Below are positions 49,874 through 58,396 of a DNA stretch of 64,000 nt, in pieces. The notes under the pieces were generated by a model, which ran no database searches, had not been told where the DNA came from, and saw nothing but the letters and a program-made list of their open reading frames with translations. Position 1 is the first letter of the stretch; each line of letters starts with the position of its first letter. Source of the stretch: Aeromicrobium ginsengisoli (lineage in GTDB: Bacteria > Actinomycetota > Actinomycetes > Propionibacteriales > Nocardioidaceae); assembly GCF_004134905.2 (NCBI RefSeq), contig NZ_SDPQ02000004.1, forward strand, positions 205,377-269,376. Direction: 5' to 3'. The position numbers and the translations under genes are program-made.

Positions 49874-51244
49874 ATGTCGGGACTGGCGATGGCGCAGCAG
49901 CGCATGACGGAAGCTGGCGTGCCCCAGCGAGCGATCGATGTCTTCTCCTCCTTCTACGCCAAGCTCGAGCAGGGCGACAGCGGGATGATCCGTGAGGCGG
50001 ACGTCGAGCCGCTCGACGGCATCGACCACGCCGGCTCGCTCCAGCTGAGCGACGAGGAGTGCCGCGCCGCCGCAGGGGTCACCGCGGTCATCAAGCTCAA
50101 CGGCGGCCTGGGCACCTCGATGGGCCTCGACAAGGCCAAGACGCTGCTGTCCGTGCGCCCCGACCTCACGTTCCTCGACGTCATCGTCGGCCAGGTCCGC
50201 CACCTGCGCCAGACCCTCGACGTGCGTCTGCCGCTGCTGTTCATGAACAGCTTCCGCACGCGTGACGACACCTTGGCGGCGCTGGCGAGGTACGACGACC
50301 TCGAGGTCGAGGGCCTGCCGATCGACTTCCTGCAGAACCGCGAGCCCAAGCTGCGCGCCGACGACCTGACCCCGGTCGACTGGCCGGCCGACCCGTCGCT
50401 CGAGTGGTGCCCGCCGGGTCACGGTGACCTCTACACCGCGCTCGAGGTCTCCGGCATCCTCGACGCCCTGCTTGACGCGGGCTATCGCTATGCCACGGTG
50501 TCGAACGCCGACAACCTCGGCTCTGCCCCGGACCCGGCGATGATGGGCTGGTTCGCCGCGTCGGGCGCTCCCTATGCCGCGGAGGTGTGCCGACGTACGC
50601 CGGCCGACGTCAAGGGCGGCCACATCGTCGTCCGCAAGAGCGACGGCCGGCTCGTGCTGCGTGAGACCGCCCAGGTCGCGCCGGAGGACGCCCCGGAGGC
50701 GGACGACCCGCAGCGGCACCAGTACTTCCACTGCAACAACCTGTGGTTCGACCTGCGGGTCATGAAGGCGACGCTCGAGGCCCGCGACGGCATCCTCGGC
50801 CTGCCGCTGATTCGCAACGCCAAGACCGTCGACCCCACGGATCCCTCGTCGACCAAGGTCGTGCAGATCGAGTCGGCGATGGGTGCCGCGGTCGAGGTGT
50901 TCGAGGGCGCGACCGCGATCGAGGTCGATCGGTCGCGGTTCCTGCCGGTCAAGACCACCAACGACCTGATGCTGCTGCGGTCGGACGTCTACGGCGTCGG
51001 CGAGGACTTCCGCGTCCGCGCCCAGGTGAGCTCGGCGCCGCTGGTCGACCTCGACCGCCGGTTCTACACGACGATCGCCGACTTCGACGCCCGCATCCCG
51101 GAGGCTCCGTCGCTGGTCGACGCCACCTCGTTGAGGGTCAAGGGTGACTGGCGCTTCGGCCGGGGGGTCACGGTGCGTGGCGACGTGGCGCTCGACGACT
51201 CCGGCGCGGCCCAGAGCGTCCCGGCGGGCGCCCAGTTAGGCTGA
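49874..51244 (+). CDS. UTP-glucose-1-phosphate uridylyltransferase (eukaryotic-type UGPase)
   Basis: A 456-residue enzyme that makes UDP-glucose, the donor for cell-wall and glycolipid glucosylation. The uridine-binding loop IKLNGGLGTSMGLDKAK and HQYFHCNNLWFDL are recognisable for the long UDPGP fold, unlike the ~300-residue bacterial GalU. It is first of a run of six co-directional genes, starting 5 bases before glp. Confidence 0.93.
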   Translation: MSGLAMAQQRMTEAGVPQRAIDVFSSFYAKLEQGDSGMIREADVEPLDGIDHAGSLQLSDEECRAAAGVTAVIKLNGGLGTSMGLDKAKTLLSVRPDLTFLDVIVGQVRHLRQTLDVRLPLLFMNSFRTRDDTLAALARYDDLEVEGLPIDFLQNREPKLRADDLTPVDWPADPSLEWCPPGHGDLYTALEVSGILDALLDAGYRYATVSNADNLGSAPDPAMMGWFAASGAPYAAEVCRRTPADVKGGHIVVRKSDGRLVLRETAQVAPEDAPEADDPQRHQYFHCNNLWFDLRVMKATLEARDGILGLPLIRNAKTVDPTDPSSTKVVQIESAMGAAVEVFEGATAIEVDRSRFLPVKTTNDLMLLRSDVYGVGEDFRVRAQVSSAPLVDLDRRFYTTIADFDARIPEAPSLVDATSLRVKGDWRFGRGVTVRGDVALDDSGAAQSVPAGAQLG

Positions 51245-51249
51245 CTCGC

Positions 51250-52806
51250 ATGTCACCTGGAGAAACCGACGACGGGCCGGAGCAGAACATGCTGCCGCTC
51301 GGCTCGGACACTCCGCCCGATCCGATCCCCGGATTCCCGTCGAGCCCGGCCGGCGAGGGTGAGCAGACCGAGCCCGTACGCCTGCCGCCGACTCCGCCGG
51401 CTGAGCCGCCCGCCGAACCAGCCCCGCCGGTTGAGCCCCGTGAACCGGCCCCGCCGGTTGAGCCTGTCGAAACCCCTTCCGTCGCTTCGACAAGCTCAAC
51501 GACCGAGTCCTCGCCGGAGCCAACCCCTCCTGCTCCCACCTCCACGGCCAGCGCGCGGCCCCGGCCGGCCAGCGTCCGCGAGGGCATGCTGACGGTCGAG
51601 GACCATCTCGAGAAGATCCTGCGCGGCATCGGGCCGCTTGGTGCCTATGACCAGCCGCTCGTCGAGTCCCTCGGCCTGCCGTTGCACGAGGCGTTCGTCA
51701 GCCCGTCCGACCTGCCGTTGTTCGACAACTCCGCGATGGACGGCTACGCCATTCGCTCGGAGGACCTCGTGGGCGCGAGCCGCGAGCAGCCCGTCGTCCT
51801 GCCGGTCGTCGGTGAGATCGCCGCGGGCTCGGGCCGGCCGTTCGCGATCAGCGCAGGCACGGCGGTCAAGATCATGACGGGCGCGCCGATCCCGCGTGGC
51901 GCCGACGCCGTCGTCCCGTTCGAGAAGACCGATCGTGGCAACGCCCGCGTCGAGATCTACGAACCCGCCGCTCGCGGCGCCTGCATCCGGCCCAAGGGTG
52001 ACGACATCAAGGCCGGCGACACGGTGCTCGCCGAGGGCACGGTGCTCGGCCCCCGCGAGATCGGGCTGCTGGCCTCGCTCGGCGCGCCCCGCGCCAAGGC
52101 CCGGCCCCGGCCCCGTGTCGTGGTCATCTCGACCGGTGACGAGCTCCGTGAGCCCGGCACGCACCTCGACTTCGACTCGATCCACGACGGCAACAGCTAC
52201 ATGCTTGCCGCGGCCGTACGCGATGCCGGTGCGATCTGCTATCGCGTCGGTGCCGTCGACGACAGTCCGCGTACGTTCCGCAAGGTGCTGTCCGAGCAGC
52301 TCGTCCGGGCCGATCTGGTGGTCACGAGCGGCGGCATCAGCAAGGGCGATCACGACGTCGTCAAGGAGACGCTGTCGGCGCTGGGCACGGTCGACTTCGT
52401 CGAGGTCGCGATGCAGCCCGGCAAGCCACAGGGCTTCGGCAAGGTGTTCGACGAGCAGACGCCGATCATCACGCTGCCGGGCAACGCCGTGTCGGCCTAC
52501 GTCTCGTTCGAGGTGTTCGTGCTGCCGGCGATCCGCCGCATGATGGGCCGCACGCCCTACCGCCGGCCGATGGTGCACGCGGTCTTGGCCGCCGACCTCA
52601 CGTCGACCCCCGGCATCCGCCAGTACGTTCGCGGGGTCTTCGAGGTGACCCATCGTGGTGCCAAGGTGACCCCGATCCTCGGCAACGGCTCGCACCTGAT
52701 CGGCTCGCTGGCCAAGGCCAACGCGTTGATCATCGTGGGCGAGGACCAGACCGCGCTCAACATGGGCGACACGGTCCGCACGCTGGTGCTGGATCGGCCG
52801 TTCTGA
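51250..52806 (+). CDS. glp: Gephyrin-like protein Glp (MoeA family) with long N-terminal linker
   Basis: A 518-residue protein. Residues about 1-112 are Pro/Glu/Ser-rich and disordered; 113-518 are MoeA/gephyrin E-like, with FDNSAMDGYAIRSEDL (about 158), a PRGADAVVPFE stretch, ISTGDEL, TSGGISKGDHD (about 359) and GNAV (the canonical proline in LPGNPVS is Ala, about A413). In Corynebacterium the homolog Glp binds SepF and GlpR to organise division; its partner gene glpR is downstream. The MoeA residues mostly remain, so a molybdopterin role is not excluded, and moaC and mog follow. A REP-like repeat is translated at about residues 70-84. Confidence 0.88.
   Translation: MSPGETDDGPEQNMLPLGSDTPPDPIPGFPSSPAGEGEQTEPVRLPPTPPAEPPAEPAPPVEPREPAPPVEPVETPSVASTSSTTESSPEPTPPAPTSTASARPRPASVREGMLTVEDHLEKILRGIGPLGAYDQPLVESLGLPLHEAFVSPSDLPLFDNSAMDGYAIRSEDLVGASREQPVVLPVVGEIAAGSGRPFAISAGTAVKIMTGAPIPRGADAVVPFEKTDRGNARVEIYEPAARGACIRPKGDDIKAGDTVLAEGTVLGPREIGLLASLGAPRAKARPRPRVVVISTGDELREPGTHLDFDSIHDGNSYMLAAAVRDAGAICYRVGAVDDSPRTFRKVLSEQLVRADLVVTSGGISKGDHDVVKETLSALGTVDFVEVAMQPGKPQGFGKVFDEQTPIITLPGNAVSAYVSFEVFVLPAIRRMMGRTPYRRPMVHAVLAADLTSTPGIRQYVRGVFEVTHRGAKVTPILGNGSHLIGSLAKANALIIVGEDQTALNMGDTVRTLVLDRPF
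51457..51500 (+). repeat. REP-like inverted repeat translated in the Glp linker
   Basis: Arms GTTGAGCCTGTCGAAAC (51457-51473) and GCTTCGACAAGCTCAAC (51484-51500) match at 15 of 17 positions with a 10-base loop. The second arm is the reverse complement of a GTTGAGCTTGTCGAAGC consensus, a repeat I associate with high-GC actinobacterial genomes. Confidence 0.7.
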
Positions 52807-52808
52807 CC

Positions 52809-53297
52809 ATGCCTGACCGGCTCACCCACGTCGACGACTCCGGCGCTGCCCGCATGGTCGACGTCACTGCCAAGGACGTCACCGCTCGCGTGGCCACGGC
52901 TCGTGGCCGGGTCGAGGTCAGCGCCGAGGTCATCGCCCTGCTGCGCGGCGAGGGGGTGCCCAAGGGCGACGCGATCGCCACGGCCCGCATCGCCGGGATC
53001 ATGGCGACCAAGCGCACCCCCGACCTGATCCCGCTGTGCCACCCGCTGGCCATCGGTGGGGTCGAGGTCGACCTGGTCGTCGAGGACGATGCCGTGGCCA
53101 TCAGCGCGACGGTGCGCACCGCGGATCGTACGGGCGTCGAGATGGAGGCGCTCACCGCTGTCAGCGTCGCGGCGCTGACCGTCGTCGACATGGTCAAGGC
53201 CGTCGACAAGCTGGCCCGCATCACCGACATCGAGGTCGTCGCCAAGTCGGGCGGCAAGAGCGGCGACTGGACGCGGCCGACATCGGGGCAGGCATGA
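52809..53297 (+). CDS. moaC: Cyclic pyranopterin monophosphate synthase
   Basis: A 162-residue enzyme of the first step of molybdenum cofactor synthesis, converting the MoaA product to cPMP. Start RLTHVDDSGAARMVDVTAKD, LIPLCHPLAI and DRTGVEMEALTAVSVAALT with catalytic Lys and Asp positions are typical. It begins 2 bases after glp and overlaps mog as ATGA. Confidence 0.96.
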   Translation: MPDRLTHVDDSGAARMVDVTAKDVTARVATARGRVEVSAEVIALLRGEGVPKGDAIATARIAGIMATKRTPDLIPLCHPLAIGGVEVDLVVEDDAVAISATVRTADRTGVEMEALTAVSVAALTVVDMVKAVDKLARITDIEVVAKSGGKSGDWTRPTSGQA

Positions 53298-53779
53298 AGG
53301 CAGCCGTCGTGGTCGCGTCCAACCGGGCGTCGACCGGGGTCTACGAGGACACGACCGGGCCGCTGATCGTCGAGGCGTTGACGGCGTGGGGCTTCGAGGT
53401 CGGCGCGCCTGCGGTCGTGGGCGACGGTGAGCCGGTGGCCGAGGCCATCCGCTTGGCGCTCGCCGAGGGGGTCTCGGTCGTCCTGTCGACCGGCGGCACG
53501 GGCATCAACCCGACCGACCGCACCCCTGAGGCCACCCGGCCGCTGCTGGACCGCGAGCTGCCGGGCGTCGCCGAGGCGATCCGTGCGCACGGCGTCGCCA
53601 AGGGCGTACCGACCGCGATGCTGTCGCGTGGGGTTGCTGGCGTCTCGGGCAAGGCCGTCATCGTCAACCTCCCGGGCTCGCGTGGCGGCGTCAAGGACGG
53701 TCTCGAGGTGCTCGCCGACGTCCTGCCGCACGCCGTCGACCAACTGATGGGCGGCGACCACCCGGGCGGTGTGTCCTGA
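53294..53779 (+). CDS. mog: Molybdopterin adenylyltransferase, MogA/MoaB type
   Basis: A 161-residue protein that adenylates molybdopterin before metal insertion. The STGGTGINPTDRTPEA loop and the NLPGSRGGVKDGLEV end are typical. It overlaps moaC at the start and rimJ at the end. In M. tuberculosis this position in the cluster is not occupied by moaC and mog, so they are an insertion relative to that order. Confidence 0.92.
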   Translation: MKAAVVVASNRASTGVYEDTTGPLIVEALTAWGFEVGAPAVVGDGEPVAEAIRLALAEGVSVVLSTGGTGINPTDRTPEATRPLLDRELPGVAEAIRAHGVAKGVPTAMLSRGVAGVSGKAVIVNLPGSRGGVKDGLEVLADVLPHAVDQLMGGDHPGGVS

Positions 53780-54369
53780 GTCCGGGCTGGCCGGTCGTCC
53801 TCACGCACGGACGGATCGGCGTCCGTCCGCTGCGCCGTCGCGACGCGCGCACGTGGTCTCGGCTGCGTGCCGAGAACGCCGACTGGCTCGGTCCGTGGGA
53901 GGCGACACTGCCGCGTGAGGCGGGCCCGCCGGCCACGTCGTACGTCGGGATGATCGGCACGCTCCGACGACGGGCGCGGCTCGGCCAGGCCATGCCGTTC
54001 GTGCTGACGTGGGACGACGAGATGGTCGGCATGCTGACCGTCAACGGCATCACCTGGGGATCGGCGCGCTGGGCCAGCCTCGGCTACTGGGTCGCCAAGA
54101 GTCACGCCGGCAGGTCGATCACGCCGACCGCCGTGGCGCTGGTCTCGGACCACCTGCTCACGACCGTCGGGCTGCACCGCATCGAGATCGCGATCCGGCC
54201 CGAGAACGCGGCCAGCCTACGGGTCGTCGAGAAGCTCGGGTTCGTCGAGATCGGCGTGGCCCGGCGATTCCTGCACATCGCGGGGGAGTGGCGCGATCAC
54301 CGGATGTTCCAGGTGCTCGCCGAGGACGTACCAGCGGGGCTCGTCGCCCGCCTCGGCCCGCCTTCCTGA
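53776..54369 (+). CDS. rimJ: GNAT acetyltransferase, RimJ-like, apparent CTG start
   Basis: A 197-residue GNAT protein of the RimJ/RimL family, with RIGVRPLRRRDARTW, LGYWVAKSHAGRSITP (acetyl-CoA loop) and HRIEIAIRPENAASLRVVEKLGF. Coding similarity reaches back to PVVLTHGRIGVRPLR, just after the mog stop, but the first ATG in frame is only at 53950, in the middle of the domain. The only start near the family N-terminus is the CTG at 53776, overlapping the mog TGA as CTGA. It could be a true non-ATG start by re-initiation. It stands between mog and glpR, as in the M. tuberculosis Rv0995 order. Confidence 0.8.
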   Translation: MSPGWPVVLTHGRIGVRPLRRRDARTWSRLRAENADWLGPWEATLPREAGPPATSYVGMIGTLRRRARLGQAMPFVLTWDDEMVGMLTVNGITWGSARWASLGYWVAKSHAGRSITPTAVALVSDHLLTTVGLHRIEIAIRPENAASLRVVEKLGFVEIGVARRFLHIAGEWRDHRMFQVLAEDVPAGLVARLGPPS

Positions 54370-54460
54370 GTCACCGAGTCACACGCGTCCCACAAGTTCT
54401 CAGGCGACACACGGCCGTGGGTGCCGGGTATGCGGACCCGCACCGCCTACCGTTTTGCTC

Positions 54461-55303
54461 GTGGGTTCGAGCAGTGGGTTGATCATCGCGTTTGTCGTGG
54501 CCGTCTGGGCCGCGTACTTCGTGCCCCTCGTGCTGCGCCGATACGACGAGGCCAGCAAGAACGCCTCGGTCGAGGCCTCCGGCTCGCAGTCCCGCGTCAT
54601 CGCCCGACCCGCTGCGAAGCCCACCGCATCGGTCGCCGAACCTGTCGCCTCGGTCATCGCGCCTGCCGCCGTGATCGTTGAGCCCGTCGAAGCGACACCT
54701 CCGGCCCGTACGCTCGACCGTCCCGCGGCGCGCCTCGCCGCGCGGCGCCGTCGTCGCACCCTCCTGACCCTGCTCGCCGTGGCTGTGCTGACCAGCGGCC
54801 TCGCCGCCGCCTCGGTCATCGCACCGTTCTGGGTCGCGGCTCCCGTCGCGCTGATCGTGGCGTGGCTCGTCGCCTGCCGCATCCAGGTCCGCGGCGAGCT
54901 CGGCATCGCTCGCGTCAAGACACCGAGGCAGCCGAGGGCCGACAAGAAGTCAGTCTCGACCGCCGCAGACGAAGAGCAGACGATCGTCGTCTCGGGCCAG
55001 TTCGAGGACATCAACCCCGGACTCAAGCACCAGATGGAAGACGTCCCGCTCGAGGCCAACGCGCTCGACGACCAGATCGTGATCGCGGTGCCGTCCGTCT
55101 CGACGACCGGCGAGGCGCTCTGGGACCCGCTCCCGGTGACCCTGCCGACCTACGTCACCAAGCCCCGCGCCGGGCGCACGGTTCGCACGATCGACTTCGG
55201 CCAGGCGGGCGCCTGGACCTCGGGACACATCGAGGGCGAGGACGTCGAGCTGCCCCAGCGCAACGACGACACCGGGGATGAACGCCGGGCCGTCGGTCAC
55301 TGA
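54461..55303 (+). CDS. glpR: GlpR-like membrane receptor of the Glp division protein
   Basis: A 280-residue membrane protein. TM1 spans about residues 6-26 (LIIAFVVAVWAAYFVPLVLRR), then a linker of about 70 residues, then two helices at about 101-120 and 125-141, then a soluble C-terminal part of about 140 residues. This topology and its place after rimJ in the glp cluster match GlpR of Corynebacterium and Rv0996. GlpR links Glp to the membrane at the septum. The name is not the glycerol repressor. The GTG start at 54461 directly follows a short gap after rimJ. VEPVEA in the linker is encoded by one arm of the REP-like repeat. Confidence 0.75.
   Translation: MGSSSGLIIAFVVAVWAAYFVPLVLRRYDEASKNASVEASGSQSRVIARPAAKPTASVAEPVASVIAPAAVIVEPVEATPPARTLDRPAARLAARRRRRTLLTLLAVAVLTSGLAAASVIAPFWVAAPVALIVAWLVACRIQVRGELGIARVKTPRQPRADKKSVSTAADEEQTIVVSGQFEDINPGLKHQMEDVPLEANALDDQIVIAVPSVSTTGEALWDPLPVTLPTYVTKPRAGRTVRTIDFGQAGAWTSGHIEGEDVELPQRNDDTGDERRAVGH
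54677..54693 (+). repeat. Single REP-like arm inside glpR
   Basis: GTTGAGCCCGTCGAAGC matches the arm of the repeat in glp (51457) at all but two positions. It encodes residues 73-78 of the GlpR linker. Confidence 0.55.
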
Positions 55304-55334
55304 ACCAGCCTGATAAAGTTGCGAGGCAGCACGA

Positions 55335-55407
55335 GGGGCATTGGCGCAGTTGGTAGCGCGCTTCGTTCGCATCGAAGAGGTCAGGAGTTCGAATCTCCTA
55401 TGCTCCA
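55335..55407 (+). tRNA. tRNA-Ala (anticodon CGC)
   Basis: A complete cloverleaf: acceptor GGGGCAT / ATGCTCC with one G-U, anticodon stem CTTCG/CGAAG with loop TTCGCAT (anticodon CGC, reading GCG), T-loop TTCGAAT. CCA is not encoded. 73 nt, 31 bases after glpR. Confidence 0.96.
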
Positions 55408-55415
55408 CACAAGAT

Positions 55416-55450
55416 CAAGAACCCCGGGCGCTCTTTGCCCGGGGTTCTTG
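55416..55450 (+). terminator. Terminator after tRNA-Ala
   Basis: A perfect 14-bp stem CAAGAACCCCGGGC / GCCCGGGGTTCTTG (55416-55429 and 55437-55450) with a 7-base loop. It lies nine bases after the tRNA. Confidence 0.88.
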
Positions 55451-55503
55451 GCTTGTATCGGGACAGCGGAGTGTCCTAGCTCCACACAAGGTCGACGTCC
55501 CGG

Positions 55504-56118
55504 CTAGATCGCTAGGCGTGAGCGGCGGCCGTGCCAGTAGGCGAGTGCGCCCGGTACGACCGACAGCCCCGCCAGGCCGATCGTGATGACTTCGATGTGG
55601 GCTGCGACGAACGCGATGCCGCCGAACAGGATCCCGGCCTCGATGATGCCGACGGACCAGAGCGCGGCGCCGACGAGGTTGTACGCCGTGAAGCGCCTGC
55701 GAGGCATGTGACCGATACCGGCGACGGTGGGCACGAACGTCCGCACGACGGGTACGAAGCGGGCCAGCAGCACGGCTTTGCCCCCGTGCCGGTCGAAGAA
55801 GGTCTGCGCCCGGTCGGCATGCCGCTGCGCGAAGATCCGTGAGTCGGGCCGCGAGAACAGCCGCGAGCCGAAGCGACGGCCGATCAGGTAGCCGACCTGG
55901 TCGCCGGCCACGGCCGCCGTGAACACGCTGAGCGCCAGCAGCCAGCCCGGCAGCCCGATCACCCGGGACGCGACGAGTGCGCCGGAGATGAACAGGAACG
56001 AGTCACCGGGCAGGAAGAACCCCAGCAGCAGCCCGCTCTCGACGAAGACGACCGCCATGACGAGGAGCAGCGCTGCAGGCCCGAGGGAGTACAGCAGCGG
56101 GGTCAGGACGGCGATCAT
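55504..56118 (-). CDS. DedA-family membrane protein 2
   Basis: A 204-residue membrane protein with the family elements ESGLLLGFFLPGDS, GDQVGYLIGRRFGSRL and LARFVPVVRTFVPTVAG, which hold the conserved acidic and arginine residues of DedA flippases. Compared with the 19.5 kb copy it has the longer classical loop and a C-terminal arginine cluster. It is convergent with the tRNA. The ATG at 56118 is used. Confidence 0.9.
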   Translation of the reverse strand: MIAVLTPLLYSLGPAALLLVMAVVFVESGLLLGFFLPGDSFLFISGALVASRVIGLPGWLLALSVFTAAVAGDQVGYLIGRRFGSRLFSRPDSRIFAQRHADRAQTFFDRHGGKAVLLARFVPVVRTFVPTVAGIGHMPRRRFTAYNLVGAALWSVGIIEAGILFGGIAFVAAHIEVITIGLAGLSVVPGALAYWHGRRSRLAI

Positions 56119-56338
56119 GCGGTCACGCTAGATGCGGCGACCTGACTGCTGCCTGACGGCTTCCTCGCCGTTGATCAGGTCGGGGCCGCCGCACGCAGTA
56201 GCGACGGCCCCTCACTCCCTGAAGAGTCGAGCCCCGCCCGGGCCCGCAGGGGAAGCAGGGACCGGACGGGGCTCAGGGGTTGACCCATGTCGAACATCCT
56301 GGGGCCGCCAACCTGCACGCAACCTGACTGCGACCGGA

Positions 56339-57646
56339 TCAGTTGCGCGGCAGGGTCAACGTGAAGCTCGTGGGATCCGACGTCGAGGTGACCCGCACGT
56401 CACCCCCGAGCGTACGAGCGACGCGTCTTGCCAGGGCCAGACCGAGTCCCGCGCCGTCGCTCCGGGGCCCGCGATGGCCGGAGACGAACACCGACTCGGC
56501 GTCGTCGGGCGCCATGCCCTCGCCGTCGTCGCTCACCGTGATGTCGACCGTACGTGCATGGGTCTCGACCGTGAACGTGACCGATGTGGCGGCATGGCGG
56601 AGGGCGTTCTCGACGACGGGGGAGAGGGCGCGGACGGCGTGCTCGGTGGGCGCCGCGATGCCGACGTCGCCGACGTCGGCCGAGACCGCGATGCCGGCGG
56701 GGTCGAGGTGCTTGAGCGTCGTCGCGACCAGCGCGCCGGCCGTCGTCCGTGCGTCGGGCCGCGGCGCGTTGCGGGCGATGGCCAGGAGGGACGAGATCGT
56801 CGTGCTCATCCGGTCGACGACCTCGACGACCCGGCCGAACCGCTCGCGCAGGTCCGGGTCGGAGGTCGTCATCATGCCGAGCTCGGCCTCCCCGCGGATC
56901 GCGGTCAGCGGGGTGCGCAGCTCGTGGGCGAGCTCCGAGGTCAGTTGCTGCTCACCGCGCAGTGCACCGGCGACCCGGTCGAGCAGGACGTTGAGCGTAC
57001 GGCCGAGATGGCCGAACTCGTCGTCGGTGTTCGAGGCCTCGAATCGGGAGTCCAGGTCGTGCTCGCTCCAGTCCTCGGCCCGCAGAGCCATCGACTCGAC
57101 GGGCCCCAACGTACGTCTGACGGTCCACCAGGCGATCGCCGCCGAACCGCCGGTCACCGCGAGGCCGACGATCACCAGCCCGAGCAGCGTGAGGTTGCGC
57201 GTGGAGTCGTAGGGCTCGAGCCGGGCGGCGACGACGACCACCGCGGTGACCTTGCCGTCGCGGGTGACCGGGACGGCGAGGAACGAACGCTCGTAGCGGT
57301 CGACCTTCGCCTCGGTGCGTACGTTCGACAGCGAGGCGGCCGCGGCGGTGACCTTGTCGGCGACGTGCGGGCCCTGCACGAGATCGCCGTCGGCCGTGAA
57401 GATCCAGGTGGTGTCGTCGATCGAGTCGTCCTGCGTGTCGGGCGCCGTCACGGTCCCGTCGCTCGCCACGTCGACCGTCGCGGCGACCGCGGCCACCTGG
57501 TCGTGCAGCCGGTTGTCGATGTCGTTGCGGGTCAGCGCCGACAGCACCAACATGATCGTGGCCACCATCGCCACCATGGCGACGGCGGTGACGACGAGGG
57601 TCGAGAGCACGATGCGGGAGATGAGCGTGCGGCCGGGAGTCCTCAT
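56339..57646 (-). CDS. Sensor histidine kinase
   Basis: A 435-residue membrane kinase with TM1 (about 10-36), an outer sensor domain (about 40-152), TM2 (about 153-174), a HAMP domain (about 175-228), a dimerisation helix with phospho-accepting H241 in SELAHELRTPLTA, and an ATPase part ending in DGAGLGLALARRVARTLGG. Its ATG overlaps the response regulator stop (ATGA at 57646-57643). The 220 bp between this gene and the DedA gene show no ORF. The signal is unknown. Confidence 0.94.
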   Translation of the reverse strand: MRTPGRTLISRIVLSTLVVTAVAMVAMVATIMLVLSALTRNDIDNRLHDQVAAVAATVDVASDGTVTAPDTQDDSIDDTTWIFTADGDLVQGPHVADKVTAAAASLSNVRTEAKVDRYERSFLAVPVTRDGKVTAVVVVAARLEPYDSTRNLTLLGLVIVGLAVTGGSAAIAWWTVRRTLGPVESMALRAEDWSEHDLDSRFEASNTDDEFGHLGRTLNVLLDRVAGALRGEQQLTSELAHELRTPLTAIRGEAELGMMTTSDPDLRERFGRVVEVVDRMSTTISSLLAIARNAPRPDARTTAGALVATTLKHLDPAGIAVSADVGDVGIAAPTEHAVRALSPVVENALRHAATSVTFTVETHARTVDITVSDDGEGMAPDDAESVFVSGHRGPRSDGAGLGLALARRVARTLGGDVRVTSTSDPTSFTLTLPRN

Positions 57647-58305
57647 CGCAGGGTGAACCCGACGCCGCGCACCGTCGCGAGCTCGACGGGGGAGCCGACC
57701 TCGGCGAGCTTGACCCGCAGACGTCGGATGTAGGAGTCGATCGTGTTCTCGTTGACGATCGCCCCGTCGGGCCAGGCCGCAGCGACGGCGGCCCTGCGGC
57801 GCACGACGACACCGGGCTCGGCGGCGATCGCGGCGAGCAGTCGGTACTCCGTCGGCGTCAGGGAGACCTCGCGGGCGTCGGTGTGCACCGACATCCGGTC
57901 GGGATTGAGCGTCAGGCCGCTGATCGTGACCGGATCGGGCCGGCTGCGCCGGTGCAGCGCCTCGACCCGGACGAGGACCTCGGAGATCGCGAACGGCTTG
58001 ATCACGTAGTCGTCACCGCCCGCGCGGAAGCCCGACACCCGGTCGTGCACCGCGTCGAGCGCCGTCAGGAACAGCACGGGGGCGTGTTGCCCGCCGGCGC
58101 GCAGGGCCTGGCACACGTCGCGGCCGTCGGCGTCGGGCAGGCCGACGTCGAGGATCAGCACCTCGACGCCGCTGGTCGCGCCGAGGTTGTCGACCGCCTC
58201 CCGCCCGTTGCGGGCGATCACGACCTGGTGGCCGCTCATCCGCAGGGCGTCGGTCAGGACGCGGCGGACGCCGGCGTCGTCCTCGCAGATGCCCACCACA
58301 GTCAT
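57643..58305 (-). CDS. OmpR-family response regulator
   Basis: A 220-residue regulator with a receiver domain (about residues 1-115, phosphorylated D53 in LILDVGLPD, K near KPFAISE) and a winged helix (about 128-220, with LTPTEYRLLAAIA and NTIDSYIRRLRVKL). It pairs with the kinase that follows. The ATG at 58305 is chosen; GTG options exist upstream. It is divergent from the glycosylation operon, 91 bp apart, which it could regulate. Confidence 0.93.
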   Translation of the reverse strand: MTVVGICEDDAGVRRVLTDALRMSGHQVVIARNGREAVDNLGATSGVEVLILDVGLPDADGRDVCQALRAGGQHAPVLFLTALDAVHDRVSGFRAGGDDYVIKPFAISEVLVRVEALHRRSRPDPVTISGLTLNPDRMSVHTDAREVSLTPTEYRLLAAIAAEPGVVVRRRAAVAAAWPDGAIVNENTIDSYIRRLRVKLAEVGSPVELATVRGVGFTLR

Positions 58306-58396
58306 GCCGCAATCGTGCACCACAGATCCACGAGCTGGGCACTCGTACGCCGACACAGTCAGGTCACAGACAGGTTGCCGGGACGACAGTGGCGGC

